This document shows positions 1 to 10,824 of a DNA stretch of 64,000 bases, in pieces. Origin of the DNA: Tragulus kanchil. Lineage: Eukaryota > Chordata > Mammalia > Artiodactyla > Tragulidae. Location of the stretch: the NCBI GenBank assembly GCA_022376925.1, contig JAIOJX010000001.1, forward strand, positions 992,001-1,056,000, given 5' to 3'. A program made the translations under genes and the position numbers. The notes beneath the pieces are model-generated. The model ran no database searches. It had not been told where the DNA came from and saw nothing but the letters and a program-made list of their open reading frames with translations. The first letter of the stretch is position 1, and each line of letters starts with the position of its first letter.

Positions 1-827
1 TCAATCACTGACCCCCCAACTCCCTACATTCTTTCTAAATTTCAATAAAAAGGACACGCGAATTAGGGGAGCTGCCTTCAGTCCTAGAGACTGCTGGCCC
101 CCTGTCCTGTGTTTTGTGGAAGCTAACGTGTCTGTGTCTTTAATTTCCATCGGCCGCGCTGAGAACCACGGCAAAAGCACAACCACAAAGAAAGAAGGAA
201 TCTTAATAAGTGAACGTGCTGAAAGGTGCCCTTCTTGCCAGCTGTAAGCCGTCTCTGACATGGAAGGTTTCAGTTAATTCAGCTCACCCTACACCGAGAG
301 CTGCTCTGGACCCACAGAGCAACGCTTAAAAGGTGCACCCCCAAAGAACCACTGTTTCCAAGTAACTTGATAGTATTCCAGAATAAAGCTCAAGAATAAG
401 TTTAAGGATAGGAAAAAGGCGGCATGCAGACGACACTTTGTAATACGTGGCATCCAATGCAAAACCGCCAGGCACGCAAAGAAGCAGGGAAATCGAACCC
501 GTTACGACGGAAATCAGTCAAAGTGGCGTGATCGACAAGGAAGAAACAGACGGGTGTTTACTGACAGACCAAAGGGTGGGGTATGCAGCGAGTCCAACGG
601 GTTCTATAAAGTAGCTCCTGCAGTCAGTGAGTGAGGTTAGCGAGGTCGCCGGGTACAGATACTGTTTAACAAGGTGTTTAAAAGGAAGCCAATCACCTCA
701 CCCCAAACAGGCAACCAACAGTCCCAGCACTTTTCTTTGCAGACAGAACATAAGGTCACTAAGCCAGAAATTTCTACCGGAATCAAAGTTCCTGAGAGAA
801 AGATCACCAACCTCAGATGTGCAGATG
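1..827. other. Unassigned unique sequence
   Basis: I see no recognisable gene, RNA or repeat here. Short open frames exist on both strands but have no family motif. The composition is mixed and not strongly GC-rich. Confidence 0.5.
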
Positions 828-1055
828 GTACCACTCTGATGGCAGAAGCGAGGAGACCCTCAAGAGCCTCTTGACCAGGGTGACAGAAGAGAGCAAACAG
901 ATTCACTTGAAACACAGCATTCAAAACCTAAGAACGTGGCATCCAGTCCCATCGCTTCTTGACAAACAGAAGGGGAAAAAATGGAAGCAGAGACAGATTC
1001 TCGTGGGCTCCAAAGTCACCGCGGATGCTGACTGCAGCCACAAAACTGAAAGACC
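828..1055 (+). repeat. Old BovB LINE fragment (reverse transcriptase 3' region)
   Basis: The order of segments follows the BovB 3' coding region: a 'cctcaagagcctcttgac' stretch, then 'ggcatccagtcccatc', then 'gtgggctccaaagtcacc' and 'ggatgctgactgcagccac'. The same order is seen in the better preserved copy at 20.0-20.2 kb of this window. Many substitutions and small indels show an old, non-coding remnant. It lacks the BovB 3' terminus. Confidence 0.75.
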
Positions 1056-1820
1056 AGGATCAGCTCCTGTGGGTGATGGGAAGTGCAGGTATTTGTCTGC
1101 TTTCTCGGTGTGTTTGGACTCAAGCTTGTTCTGCTGCGGTTGCATTTATCCACTGTCCCTTCACCACTTTGGGCTTGGCGTTGTCACCACCTCTTGGTCT
1201 GACGAGGTGTGTGTTGCACACACACACTTTCTTTGTCTGATGCGGCAGTGCGCTCTGGTCCTCCCCAGGAGTGCGGCCACCCAGCGTGAGCAGCGGCTTC
1301 CCTATGTCATCATATTCCAGAAGCTTGGGATGCTGTTCCCCATGCCAGTCCCGGATGCCACCCTGGCCAACAGAGGCCGCTTCACGATCTTTGGCAGATT
1401 ACCAGCACCAGAGGACCCTTCCTTGTTGTTTTGCAAGATTCTGGAAATTTCCACGGATGTATGAGCCATGGGCGTCAACTCCTCAGTGCCCAGTCTCCCT
1501 CTGCACCCTGGGGGCTGCCTGGCTGGAAATGGGATGTCACAGGCCCGTCCCTCGGTTTTGTGTGGGACTTTCTGCTGTCTGGCAGTGACAGGGCAGACTG
1601 GGATCAGGCCATGAGTGTCAAGCCTGGGCTGGGGGCTTTATTGGCATCTACAGGGGTGGAAGCGACAGATCCACTTCCTGAAGCCCAGGTGCCCAGTTGC
1701 AGATGGTCCTCACAGAACCTGTTGAAGGCACAGATAGGTTCTCTGCTCTTAGATGCTGTATTTCAGTCCTGATCCTGCAGTTTTTCTACAAGAGCACTTT
1801 CCATTTTGGAGGAGTGTATT
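1056..1820. other. Unassigned unique sequence
   Basis: No gene or repeat recognised. A 215-codon open frame runs through the BovB scrap into this region, but it begins inside repeat sequence and has no domain signature, so it is not called. Confidence 0.45.
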
Positions 1821-2080
1821 AGTTTCTTCTTGCTCCTTGAGCAGGTGACTCCAAACAGGAATACGTACTTTCTCAGTTCTGGGGGCTGAAGTCGTCTGAA
1901 ATCCAGGCGTGGGTTCCTTCTGGAGGCCTCTCTCCCGGGGGCTGGTGGTCGTCCTCAGTGTTCGTCGGCAGGCAGACATGGCTCTCCCGCCTCTGCGTGG
2001 TCTTCTCCACTCTGTCTGCACCTTTTCTTTTAAGGACACTTGCCACTGGATTTGGAGCCTACGTTGAGTCATGCGGGAGG
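1821..2080 (+). repeat. Possible ancient mammalian interspersed repeat
   Basis: The stretch opens with 'tattagtttcttcttgctcc' and continues through 'cagttctgggggctgaag' and 'gggttccttctggagg'. This is the order of a diverged interspersed family common in placental mammals. I am not sure of the library name, and the copy is strongly diverged. Confidence 0.45.
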
Positions 2081-2810
2081 GCCTCATCTTCAGATTCTTA
2101 TTTCATCGCATCCACAGAGGCCCTTTATCCAAGTAAGATCGCAGTCATCAGCCGTGGGCGTCAGGTCAGCCCGGCACCCGGTGTCTCCTGGAGCCCCCAG
2201 GTTAGGACGACCGCACCTGAAGGCAGGCGTCCCTGGGGCTGGAAGCTCTGTCGGAGGGCTCGTTCCCAGGGTCATGGTGACCGCCGCGCTCAGAGGCGTC
2301 TGACGCTCTGGTGGGGAAAGCTGGACTTGAGGGTGGGGTGGGCCCTTGCAGGTTTGGGGACCATCGATCCTCAGGACCTGTCGTCTCTAGCTGGACACAG
2401 CCGCTGGGGCTGCCACACGTGGCCAGGAAGAGCGGGCGGTGCTGCCGGACCACCTTGGTCCTGGGAGGCGGCCGCTGGCTGCGTAGGGCTTAGCTCCGCG
2501 CGTCTGAGGCAGCGACAGGCACGCTGGAGTGCCCCTGACCCACTCCCTCCTCTGAAGGGGTTGAAAGGAGGGGAGACTGCAGGGTGGCCCAAGGTGGATG
2601 TTCTCCCCTCTGGGAGTGCTGCTGTGGCTCGGGCAGCGGCCCCCCTGCGTGCCAGAGCGGGGGCACCAGGAGCTTCACGCGTGCTTGTGCAGGGGCGCTG
2701 CGAGGCGGGGTAGGAACGGGCACTGGCGAGGACCCCACTGCTCTCCGGGACCTTCTCTTCCTGCAGGCTGGGGGCCTGTGCGCCTGGCCTCCTGCCTCCT
2801 GTGGGGCTGG
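2081..2810. other. GC-rich sequence without a recognised gene
   Basis: GC and CpG content rise clearly from here to about 6.6 kb. Long open frames occur on both strands, as expected by chance in GC-rich DNA. I find no splice-consistent coding block or known domain. Confidence 0.4.
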
Positions 2811-5049
2811 CAAGATACGAGAGGCAGGATTTTAAACCAGGCTTCTGGAACAAGTGGCTGGCTTCCTCCTGTGGGGGAAGCAGCCCGCCTGCAAGATTAG
2901 CTGCAGCCCCTTGATCCTCGTGACTGGCTTTGGGAGGTAGAGAAGGACAGATAGAAGCACTTCCCCGTGGGCATTGCTCACTGCTCCCAGACGCACTGCT
3001 CCATGACCTGCGTAAGGGCAATGCAGGTGAGCACTCGAGAAACGATGAAAGCATTTCTCCTTCACGAGTGACTAGAACAACACAGACTCGAACGAGACAA
3101 ACAGTGATGTCAAAACAGCGACGAGTGCTACTTCGGCTACCCTGCTGACAGGATGTGGGGACCCCCTTCCCCGGGGGCCGGTCAGGCAGGCTGGCTACGC
3201 ACAGAGGGAGCGTGCCAGCCTCCTCACCTGGAGACCGCGGCAGTGGCGGGGCACCTGCTGCAGCGGCTGCAGGCTGCGGGGCAGCGAGGGGCGGCACCTC
3301 TGGACCCGTGGACGCCTCTTCACCCGGAACACGTTCTGTAGCACGTTGGTGTGGAAAAGCCAGTCCAGCGTGACCCAATAAAGGAGAAGCAGCTGCTGTA
3401 CATGCCCTACTGCCATTTGGATGGGTGTGGCTGCCTATTGGCGTGTTTCCCTGTGAGAGAGAGGGGATGCTGCTGTGCAGTCGGCCCCGGGTGGGTGCAG
3501 CCGGGGGCTGCCTGCGGGGGGCTGGCCGCACACGGTGTGAGGGCAGACTCCTCGCTTCTGGCCGTGCGCGCTTACTGGGTGGCGCAGACAGCAGGAACGG
3601 GTCCCCTGCCAGTGGTGGGGCCGGCAGCTGGAGGGCCAGGCGTGGGCAGGCTCTGTTCCTCCGGAGGGCCGTGAGGCAGGGGGTGCTCCCGGCCTGTTTC
3701 CCGGGCCCTGTGTCTTCACGTCGCCTTTCCCCCGCGCGCGTCTGTCTCCCGGTGTCCCCCGTTTGTGAGGCACCAGTCGCCTTGGGTTAGGGCCACCCTC
3801 GCGGCGTCCCTTTAACTCGATCGAGCACCCCTGGAAAGACCCAGTCTCCCATGCTGGTGGCCTCCTCGGCCTGTGGGTGGGGACGGCCCGGGGTCTGGTC
3901 CTGGAGGGGACACATTCCAAGGGCCTGCGCTGCCCTGGGGCAAGATACGAGAGGCAGGATTTTAAACCAGGCTTCTGGAACAAGTGGCTGGCTTCCTCCT
4001 GTGGGGGAAGCAGCCCGCCTGCAAGATTAGCTGCAGCCCCTTGATCCTCGTGACTGGCTTTGGGAGGTAGAGAAGGACAGATAGAAGCACTTCCCCGTGG
4101 GCATTGCTCACTGCTCCCAGACGCACTGCTCCATGACCTGCGTAAGGGCAATGCAGGTGAGCACTCGAGAAACGATGAAAGCATTTCTCCTTCACGAGTG
4201 ACTAGAACAACACAGACTCGAACGAGACAAACAGTGATGTCAAAACAGCGACGAGTGCTACTTCGGCTACCCTGCTGACAGGATGTGGGGACCCCCTTCC
4301 CCGGGGGCCGGTCAGGCAGGCTGGCTACGCACAGAGGGAGCGTGCCAGCCTCCTCACCTGGAGACCGCGGCAGTGGCGGGGCACCTGCTGCAGCGGCTGC
4401 AGGCTGCGGGGCAGCGAGGGGCGGCACCTCTGGACCCGTGGACGCCTCTTCACCCGGAACACGTTCTGTAGCACGTTGGTGTGGAAAAGCCAGTCCAGCG
4501 TGACCCAATAAAGGAGAAGCAGCTGCTGTACATGCCCTACTGCCATTTGGATGGGTGTGGCTGCCTATTGGCGTGTTTCCCTGTGAGAGAGAGGGGATGC
4601 TGCTGTGCAGTCGGCCCCGGGTGGGTGCAGCCGGGGGCTGCCTGCGGGGGGCTGGCCGCACACGGTGTGAGGGCAGACTCCTCGCTTCTGGCCGTGCGCG
4701 CTTACTGGGTGGCGCAGACAGCAGGAACGGGTCCCCTGCCAGTGGTGGGGCCGGCAGCTGGAGGGCCAGGCGTGGGCAGGCTCTGTTCCTCCGGAGGGCC
4801 GTGAGGCAGGGGGTGCTCCCGGCCTGTTTCCCGGGCCCTGTGTCTTCACGTCGCCTTTCCCCCGCGCGCGTCTGTCTCCCGGTGTCCCCCGTTTGTGAGG
4901 CACCAGTCGCCTTGGGTTAGGGCCACCCTCGCGGCGTCCCTTTAACTCGATCGAGCACCCCTGGAAAGACCCAGTCTCCCATGCTGGTGGCCTCCTCGGC
5001 CTGTGGGTGGGGACGGCCCGGGGTCTGGTCCTGGAGGGGACACATTCCA
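2811..5049. repeat. Direct tandem duplication 1 (period 1130 bp)
   Basis: Copy A is 2811-3919 and copy B is 3941-5049. They appear identical wherever I compared them. The 21-bp piece 3920-3940 between them does not occur at the end of copy B, where the sequence continues 'gcctataatg'. The content is GC-rich non-repetitive DNA with no recognised gene. It is probably an assembly duplication, one of 18 in the window with nearly the same period. Confidence 0.95.
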
Positions 5050-5077
5050 GCCTATAATGTGTGAGGCGCCTAGCTCT

Positions 5078-5367
5078 GTTTTTTTTTTTTTTTTAAAAAC
5101 CAGTGTACATTTTGATGTATTTGTTCTCGGCTGTGCTGGGTCTTTGTTGCTGCGAGGGCTTTCTCTAGTTGTGCTGAGCGGGGCTTTTCTCTGGTTGTGG
5201 TGTGCGGGCTTCTCGTTGCAGTGCCTTCTCTTGTGGGGCGCAGGCTCTAGGTGGCCAGGCTCAGTAGCCGCTCCTCAGCATGTGGGGTCTTCCTGGACCA
5301 GGGGTTGAACCCATGTTCCCTGCATGGGCGGGCGGCTTCTTCACCACTGGGCCACCAGGCACGTCCC
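5078..5367 (-). repeat. tRNA-derived SINE (CHR type), minus orientation
   Basis: Poly(T) at the left marks the reversed A-rich tail. The right end reads as the reverse complement of the tRNA-like head ('...ccactgggccaccaggcacgtcccc'), including the box-B-like 'gggttgaacccatgttccc'. The body has the Gly/Ala-rich 'gagcc...ctctag' monomers typical of cetartiodactyl CHR SINEs. Confidence 0.85.
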
Positions 5368-6760
5368 CAGGTCTTGTTTCATAGGAGGCCTGAGAGAGCA
5401 GTTAGCTGGCAGTATATGGAGGTTTGCTATTTTCTGTTAGAAAACACAGCTGCTGCTCTGCCTGTGTTGTGAATTGGAGGCCTTCATTTTCAGCTGCGCA
5501 CTGACAGGTTAGAGAGGGACGGTGGAGCGGCTCCCGGGGCCGCAGCCGGACGTCATCTGAGCGGACAGGCTGACGTGTCCCTGTGCGGGCTTTGCTGAGG
5601 TGCAGAGAGCCTCAGTGGATCCTTGGGGAGGAGAGGGGGCCAGGCAGTGTCTCTCTAGGCCCGTCTGCTGTTTGATGGTTGCCTGGTGACTTTGTCTTTT
5701 GGAGTCTCAGGCTCCTCATGCATAAAACAGGACCATCCAAGTTTTGACTTCCATCTGGGTCGCTGCTGAGAGCAGGCTGTCATTTGCGTGCCGTCCCCAC
5801 AGCGTCCGGAGAGGAGGAAGCGAGACAGGATGGTGGCAGCCGCGCTTGGCGAGCGGGCAGGGGGTCCTGGGGCCGCTTCGTGGTTTCTGTGGCCTCCACC
5901 TGGACTGGCTGGAGTGTCTCGTTCCTTAGTGGCAGGGAAGCCATGGGCGAGAAGCGCTCTCGAACAGCCTTGGCCAAGGCACAGCTGGAGCTCTGGCTGA
6001 GGCAGAGAGCACAAGCCTCTAAAGCAGATATCTCGCCCGCAGTCACACTGCGCACGGCCCTGTGGGACGGTCCCCCACGTCCAGGCGTGTGGAGTTGGGA
6101 GCGTGTTACTGCCGCATCCAGGTGGCGGGCCCGGCGGGCCTGCGGCGGCCAGGAGGAGGCTGTTGCAGTCCATCTGCAGCTCTTGCGCTTGTAGCACCGT
6201 CGTGAGCCTCCACTGCATTTCTTACGTCTTCAGCCCCGTTGGGGTTGGCATTGTGGAGACACTCAGAAATGGAATGAGGACGCGTGCTCAGACAGACAGC
6301 TGCCCCTGACTTGTGCTGGTACCTTCCCTGCTGACTCTCAGAGCAGTCGAGCGCAGCCAGCTGAACCTAGGGCGGGACGCAAACGTGGTTTCACTGGAGT
6401 CTGGCGGCACGCCGGGGCTGCCACAAGCGTCGCGAACACGGCGTCCTACGGCAGAGGGGCCGGCGTCCGCGGCTGCATTAGCTGCTCTGCTGACCCCGGG
6501 GGCGGCCAGCCCCCGCCTTTGTGCTTGTGGGGCGTCGCCAGTCATGGGTGAGCGCTGACGTCCTAACAGCTGGCCCCCTCTGAGCACGTCCCCAGGGGCT
6601 GCACTGGGTGCTCATGACCAAACCCAGATCTGCGCACGTGAACGCTGACTGCTCTTAGCTCGTTACTTACTCCCTGCAACTTCAAAGATAATGTGACTCA
6701 CTCTGTAAACGTAAAGCATGTCATTCCAAGACAGAAATCATTTCTTTTAAAGATGATTTT
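5368..6760. other. GC-rich sequence without a recognised gene
   Basis: The block is CpG-containing with several overlapping open frames. None shows a recognisable protein family or a clear exon flanked by splice sites. Whether it includes a CpG island or promoter cannot be decided by eye. Confidence 0.4.
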
Positions 6761-6776
6761 AAAAGTTAATTTTCAG

Positions 6777-7077
6777 GGCTTCCCTGGTGGCACAGTGATA
6801 AAGAGTCTGCCTGCCAACGCAGGAGACACGGGTTCGAGCCCTGGTCCGGGAAGATCCCACATGCTGAGGAGCAAGTACTTCCATGTGCCGCAACTGCTGA
6901 GTCTGTGCTCTAGAGCCTGGGAATCGAAACTGTGGAGCCCCCCACGCTGCAGCTCCGGACGCCCGAGTGTCCGCCACAGGAGAAGCCGCAGCGTGAGAAG
7001 CCTGCTCACCACAGCCAGAGAAATGCCTGCGTCACAGTGAAGACCCAGCACAGCCAGAAATAAACAAAATCATATTA
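6777..7077 (+). repeat. tRNA-derived SINE (CHR type) with target-site duplication
   Basis: The head 'gggcttccctggtggcacag' is followed by the box-B-like 'gggttcgagccctggtccgg', CHR body monomers and an A-rich end. A 16-bp direct repeat, 'aaaagttaattttcag' at 6761-6776 and 'aaaagtttattttcag' at 7078-7093, brackets it with one mismatch. This marks L1-type retroposition. Confidence 0.9.
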
Positions 7078-7124
7078 AAAAGTTTATTTTCAGAGGTGTT
7101 CTCCAAATGATGGAGGTGTTTTTC

Positions 7125-7320
7125 CTTAAAGTTTTAGCAAAACACACATAAGATTTACCATTTTAACCATCTTAAATGCACAGTTCGCTGGGATGAAGCA
7201 CATCACATGGTCGGGGAACCACCCCCACCGTCCGTCTCCAGAACTTTCTCATCTTCCCGATTGGAAGCTTTGTCCCCACCAGACGCCAACTCCTTGTCTC
7301 CACCCTCCCAGTCCTCGTCT
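7125..7320 (+). repeat. Ancient L1-like fragment (also at 8215-8410)
   Basis: The order 'acacataagatttaccattttaacca', 'ttaaatgcacagttcgctgg' and 'ccgtctccagaactttctcat' follows a widespread mammalian L1M-type 3' region. It is diverged and non-coding. The second copy results from the tandem duplication, not a second insertion. Confidence 0.65.
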
Positions 7321-8034
7321 CTCTCGTGTCAGCGGTGCAGGACATGCAGGCAAACAGCGGCTGAGCTGGCCGTTAGGTGAGAACGGGGTCTGTTTGGCAG
7401 CCACCGTCAGCAGGGAAAAGCGCCGAGCGCCCTTCTGATCGGTACCGGGTGCCGGTGCTGCGAAGGGAGTAGAGCGGCGGGGGCAGCGAGCAGGGTCTCA
7501 ACTGAAACCCACATGGGGTCGGTCAGCGTCCGTCCCAAGGGTCAGTTCTTGGGAGTCAGGATTCCATGCAGCCCAGCGGTGGGAGACTGAGGCTCTGTCC
7601 TTCCTGAGGATTCCATTTCCAAGGAATGGCTCTCAGGTGCCTGAGAAGGATCTGGGTTGTAGGAGGTATGCAGATATCTTAAAGGGACAGAGGAGGGATT
7701 TTCACGTGCGGGGAGCCCTCTTAGGCAAAGGCTCTGAGGGAGAGGAGGGGGAGCTTGGGCGCGTGCTGCCAGCTCTGTTCTTTTGTCAGCTCTGTTTCCT
7801 TTCCTCAGATGGGAACTCCAAAAGGAGCTGGGTTGGCCTTAGGCTGCAATAAGCCAGACAGTGCTTGCCTTCCTTGAATGCCAGAGGCTGAATGGAGTGT
7901 TCCTGCCAAGAGTCGATGTCACTCTCTTCCCCTTCCTTGAGTGTCTTCAGGCTTTTGCCCCTGCTGCTCCTGCCCCCTGCAGTGGAATGCCTTTTCCCAA
8001 ATCTTTGCGTGACTGGTTTCTTTCTATTTATTTA

Positions 8035-8130
8035 TTTTAGGTATCTGTCTCTTTAAATTTAAACTTTTACTTTTCTGTTGGGATGTAGCTGGTTAACAAT
8101 ATTGTGGCAGTTTCAGGCGAATCTTTCTAT
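8035..8130 (-). repeat. L1 3'-end fragment, reversed (also at 9125-9220)
   Basis: The stretch 'gggatgtagctggttaacaatattgtggcagtttcaggcg' is the reverse complement of a common artiodactyl L1 terminal segment. It is short and truncated on both sides. Confidence 0.55.
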
Positions 8131-9299
8131 TTTTTAGCTCGAAACTGAAACATCACTTCCTGCATCCTGAATCCGTTGCCCTGTTTGTGTTCCTGATCTT
8201 TTCTGGTGTTTTTCCTTAAAGTTTTAGCAAAACACACATAAGATTTACCATTTTAACCATCTTAAATGCACAGTTCGCTGGGATGAAGCACATCACATGG
8301 TCGGGGAACCACCCCCACCGTCCGTCTCCAGAACTTTCTCATCTTCCCGATTGGAAGCTTTGTCCCCACCAGACGCCAACTCCTTGTCTCCACCCTCCCA
8401 GTCCTCGTCTCTCTCGTGTCAGCGGTGCAGGACATGCAGGCAAACAGCGGCTGAGCTGGCCGTTAGGTGAGAACGGGGTCTGTTTGGCAGCCACCGTCAG
8501 CAGGGAAAAGCGCCGAGCGCCCTTCTGATCGGTACCGGGTGCCGGTGCTGCGAAGGGAGTAGAGCGGCGGGGGCAGCGAGCAGGGTCTCAACTGAAACCC
8601 ACATGGGGTCGGTCAGCGTCCGTCCCAAGGGTCAGTTCTTGGGAGTCAGGATTCCATGCAGCCCAGCGGTGGGAGACTGAGGCTCTGTCCTTCCTGAGGA
8701 TTCCATTTCCAAGGAATGGCTCTCAGGTGCCTGAGAAGGATCTGGGTTGTAGGAGGTATGCAGATATCTTAAAGGGACAGAGGAGGGATTTTCACGTGCG
8801 GGGAGCCCTCTTAGGCAAAGGCTCTGAGGGAGAGGAGGGGGAGCTTGGGCGCGTGCTGCCAGCTCTGTTCTTTTGTCAGCTCTGTTTCCTTTCCTCAGAT
8901 GGGAACTCCAAAAGGAGCTGGGTTGGCCTTAGGCTGCAATAAGCCAGACAGTGCTTGCCTTCCTTGAATGCCAGAGGCTGAATGGAGTGTTCCTGCCAAG
9001 AGTCGATGTCACTCTCTTCCCCTTCCTTGAGTGTCTTCAGGCTTTTGCCCCTGCTGCTCCTGCCCCCTGCAGTGGAATGCCTTTTCCCAAATCTTTGCGT
9101 GACTGGTTTCTTTCTATTTATTTATTTTAGGTATCTGTCTCTTTAAATTTAAACTTTTACTTTTCTGTTGGGATGTAGCTGGTTAACAATATTGTGGCAG
9201 TTTCAGGCGAATCTTTCTATTTTTTAGCTCGAAACTGAAACATCACTTCCTGCATCCTGAATCCGTTGCCCTGTTTGTGTTCCTGATCTTTTCTGGTGT

Positions 9300-9790
9300 G
9301 TTTTCCGTCCCTGTCCGCTAGAGGGTGGAGTCCCCCGGGCCCGTGCGAGTCTAGAAGGCATGAGCTTGCTGAGAAGACCCACGTTATTAATTCATAACTG
9401 GAATTATGACTGATAACATTTTATCTAAACATACTCAGAATTTCAGAAACCTTTATCTTTTTTTTTAAAGTTATCTATATTATTAGTAGCATTTATCATA
9501 TAACCAGAGACTTATTACTCATTTAACAATACGTTCCATGTAATTTAATATAATGACTCTCTTTGAGATGTTTCAGGGGCCCTCCGAAGCATCACAAAGT
9601 TAACTAGAAGTTAGAATAATTTAGGAAGTTTTGTCAACAAATACCAAAAAGGTTTAGAACATTCAGGACTATGGGTCATTATGAAGCAATAGTTTATTCA
9701 CATAGCCAAAACCAAATATAGAACAGATCTTTTAAGAGGTAAATAAACTTAAATTTATTGCCACTCTGAGAGTGTACTGGAGTCCTTGTT
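9300..9790. other. AT-rich unique sequence
   Basis: No gene or repeat recognised. Composition shifts sharply to AT-rich after the duplicated block. Confidence 0.45.
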
Positions 9791-10010
9791 TTGGCCTCCG
9801 TGGTGGTCCAGCGGTGAAGAATCCACCCGTCAATGCGGGGCACGTGGGTTCAAACCCTGGTGCAAGCAGATCCCACACGCCCGGGGCAACTGAGCCCACG
9901 CCCCCCGACTACTGAGCTCACCACAATCTAGAGTGCATGCTCCGCAACAAGAGAAGACCCAGAAACGAGAAGCCTGAGCACAGCAGAAAGGGGGTGCAAT
10001 CCCATTTTTA
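9791..10010 (+). repeat. tRNA-derived SINE (CHR type), truncated
   Basis: A degenerate head 'ggcctccgtggtggtccagc' is followed by box-B-like 'gggttcaaaccctggtgc', then 'agatcccacacgcccggggcaactgagccc' type monomers and a short A-rich end. It is more diverged than the SINE at 6.8 kb. Confidence 0.8.
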
Positions 10011-10824
10011 AAATCAAACCGCATACCCACCAGAGACCCTGGGAGGGCGCCAGCAAAACTTTGTGGGCGCCGAGACCCAGGGAAGGGAGCGGTGACCTCC
10101 ACCAGAGACTGAGCCAGCCCTGCCTCTGAGGGTCTGCATGTCTCCTGCGGAGGCACGGTCAGCAGCGGCCGAGCACTCCTGGGAGGCACGGCTTGTGGCG
10201 TAAGTCCTCTTGCAGGAGGTCGCCATTAGCTGGACTGTGGAGCCGCTGAGCAGGACTGGGGACGCAGACTCAGGAGGGCGTTAATCTCCAAAATAGGCAA
10301 GCAGCTTATACCACTCAACACCAAACAAACAACCTGATGAGTTTCCTATATTGTTTTACCCTTTGTACATGAGGAATTGATTCACAGTGACTCTCTCTAG
10401 TTCTGTCAGCTAGGAACTGGCTGAGGCTGTGTTTGGGTCTAGGTTCGTTTGATTCAAGCTCGCACTTTTCTTCGACACAGTACCACTGCAGCAGAAGGCT
10501 GGGACCGTGCTTTTCCTGCTCAGGTTCCAGGAAACATCTGTGTGAATAATGAAAAATGCAACACTGGACAGTGCAGGAACAGTAGATGATGGAAACTGAG
10601 AAGAGAGGTTGATGAGAAGTGCAGTCCTGGCTTTCCACTGACTTCCTTGTACTTCCCAATGCTTTTGTATCTTGAAACCTTTGTTTGACCCACTTTAAGG
10701 TGGACATACAATGGTGATACCTGCCCCCCGGCCACCCTGCCTTCTCTCCTCACTTTGTTTCAGGTGCTTTATTTGCTAGGAAATAAAAGATAGAACACAA
10801 TCTTGTGCCAACCTGGAAAACATA
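10011..10824. other. Unassigned unique sequence
   Basis: No gene or repeat recognised. The left part is GC-rich and the right part is of mixed composition. Open frames of 70-130 codons have no family motif. Confidence 0.45.

Larger units (their letters stand above)
7115..9299. repeat. Direct tandem duplication 2 (period 1090 bp)
   Basis: Copy A is 7115-8204 and copy B is 8205-9294, apparently identical. The three boundaries share the 5-bp sequence GGTGT (7115-7119, 8205-8209, 9295-9299), so there is no filler. Each copy holds an old L1-like fragment at its left end, unique sequence, and a reversed L1 tail at its right end. Confidence 0.95.

Noticed and set aside
2371..3531. 386-codon reverse-strand open frame
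   Set aside because: It lies in GC-rich DNA where long chance frames are expected and has a Pro/Ala/Ser-rich peptide without domains. Its sister frame at 3435-4661 runs across the junction of duplication 1.
6777..6850. tRNA gene
   Set aside because: The tRNA-like A and B box regions here and elsewhere are SINE heads with SINE bodies and tails. None has a full cloverleaf with free ends.
7193..8528. Pairs of identical small proteins, such as the 81-residue frames at 7193 and 8283, as a gene family
   Set aside because: Identity is nucleotide-wide and follows the 1.1 kb duplications. Every frame is repeated, as expected for duplicated sequence, not for selected genes.
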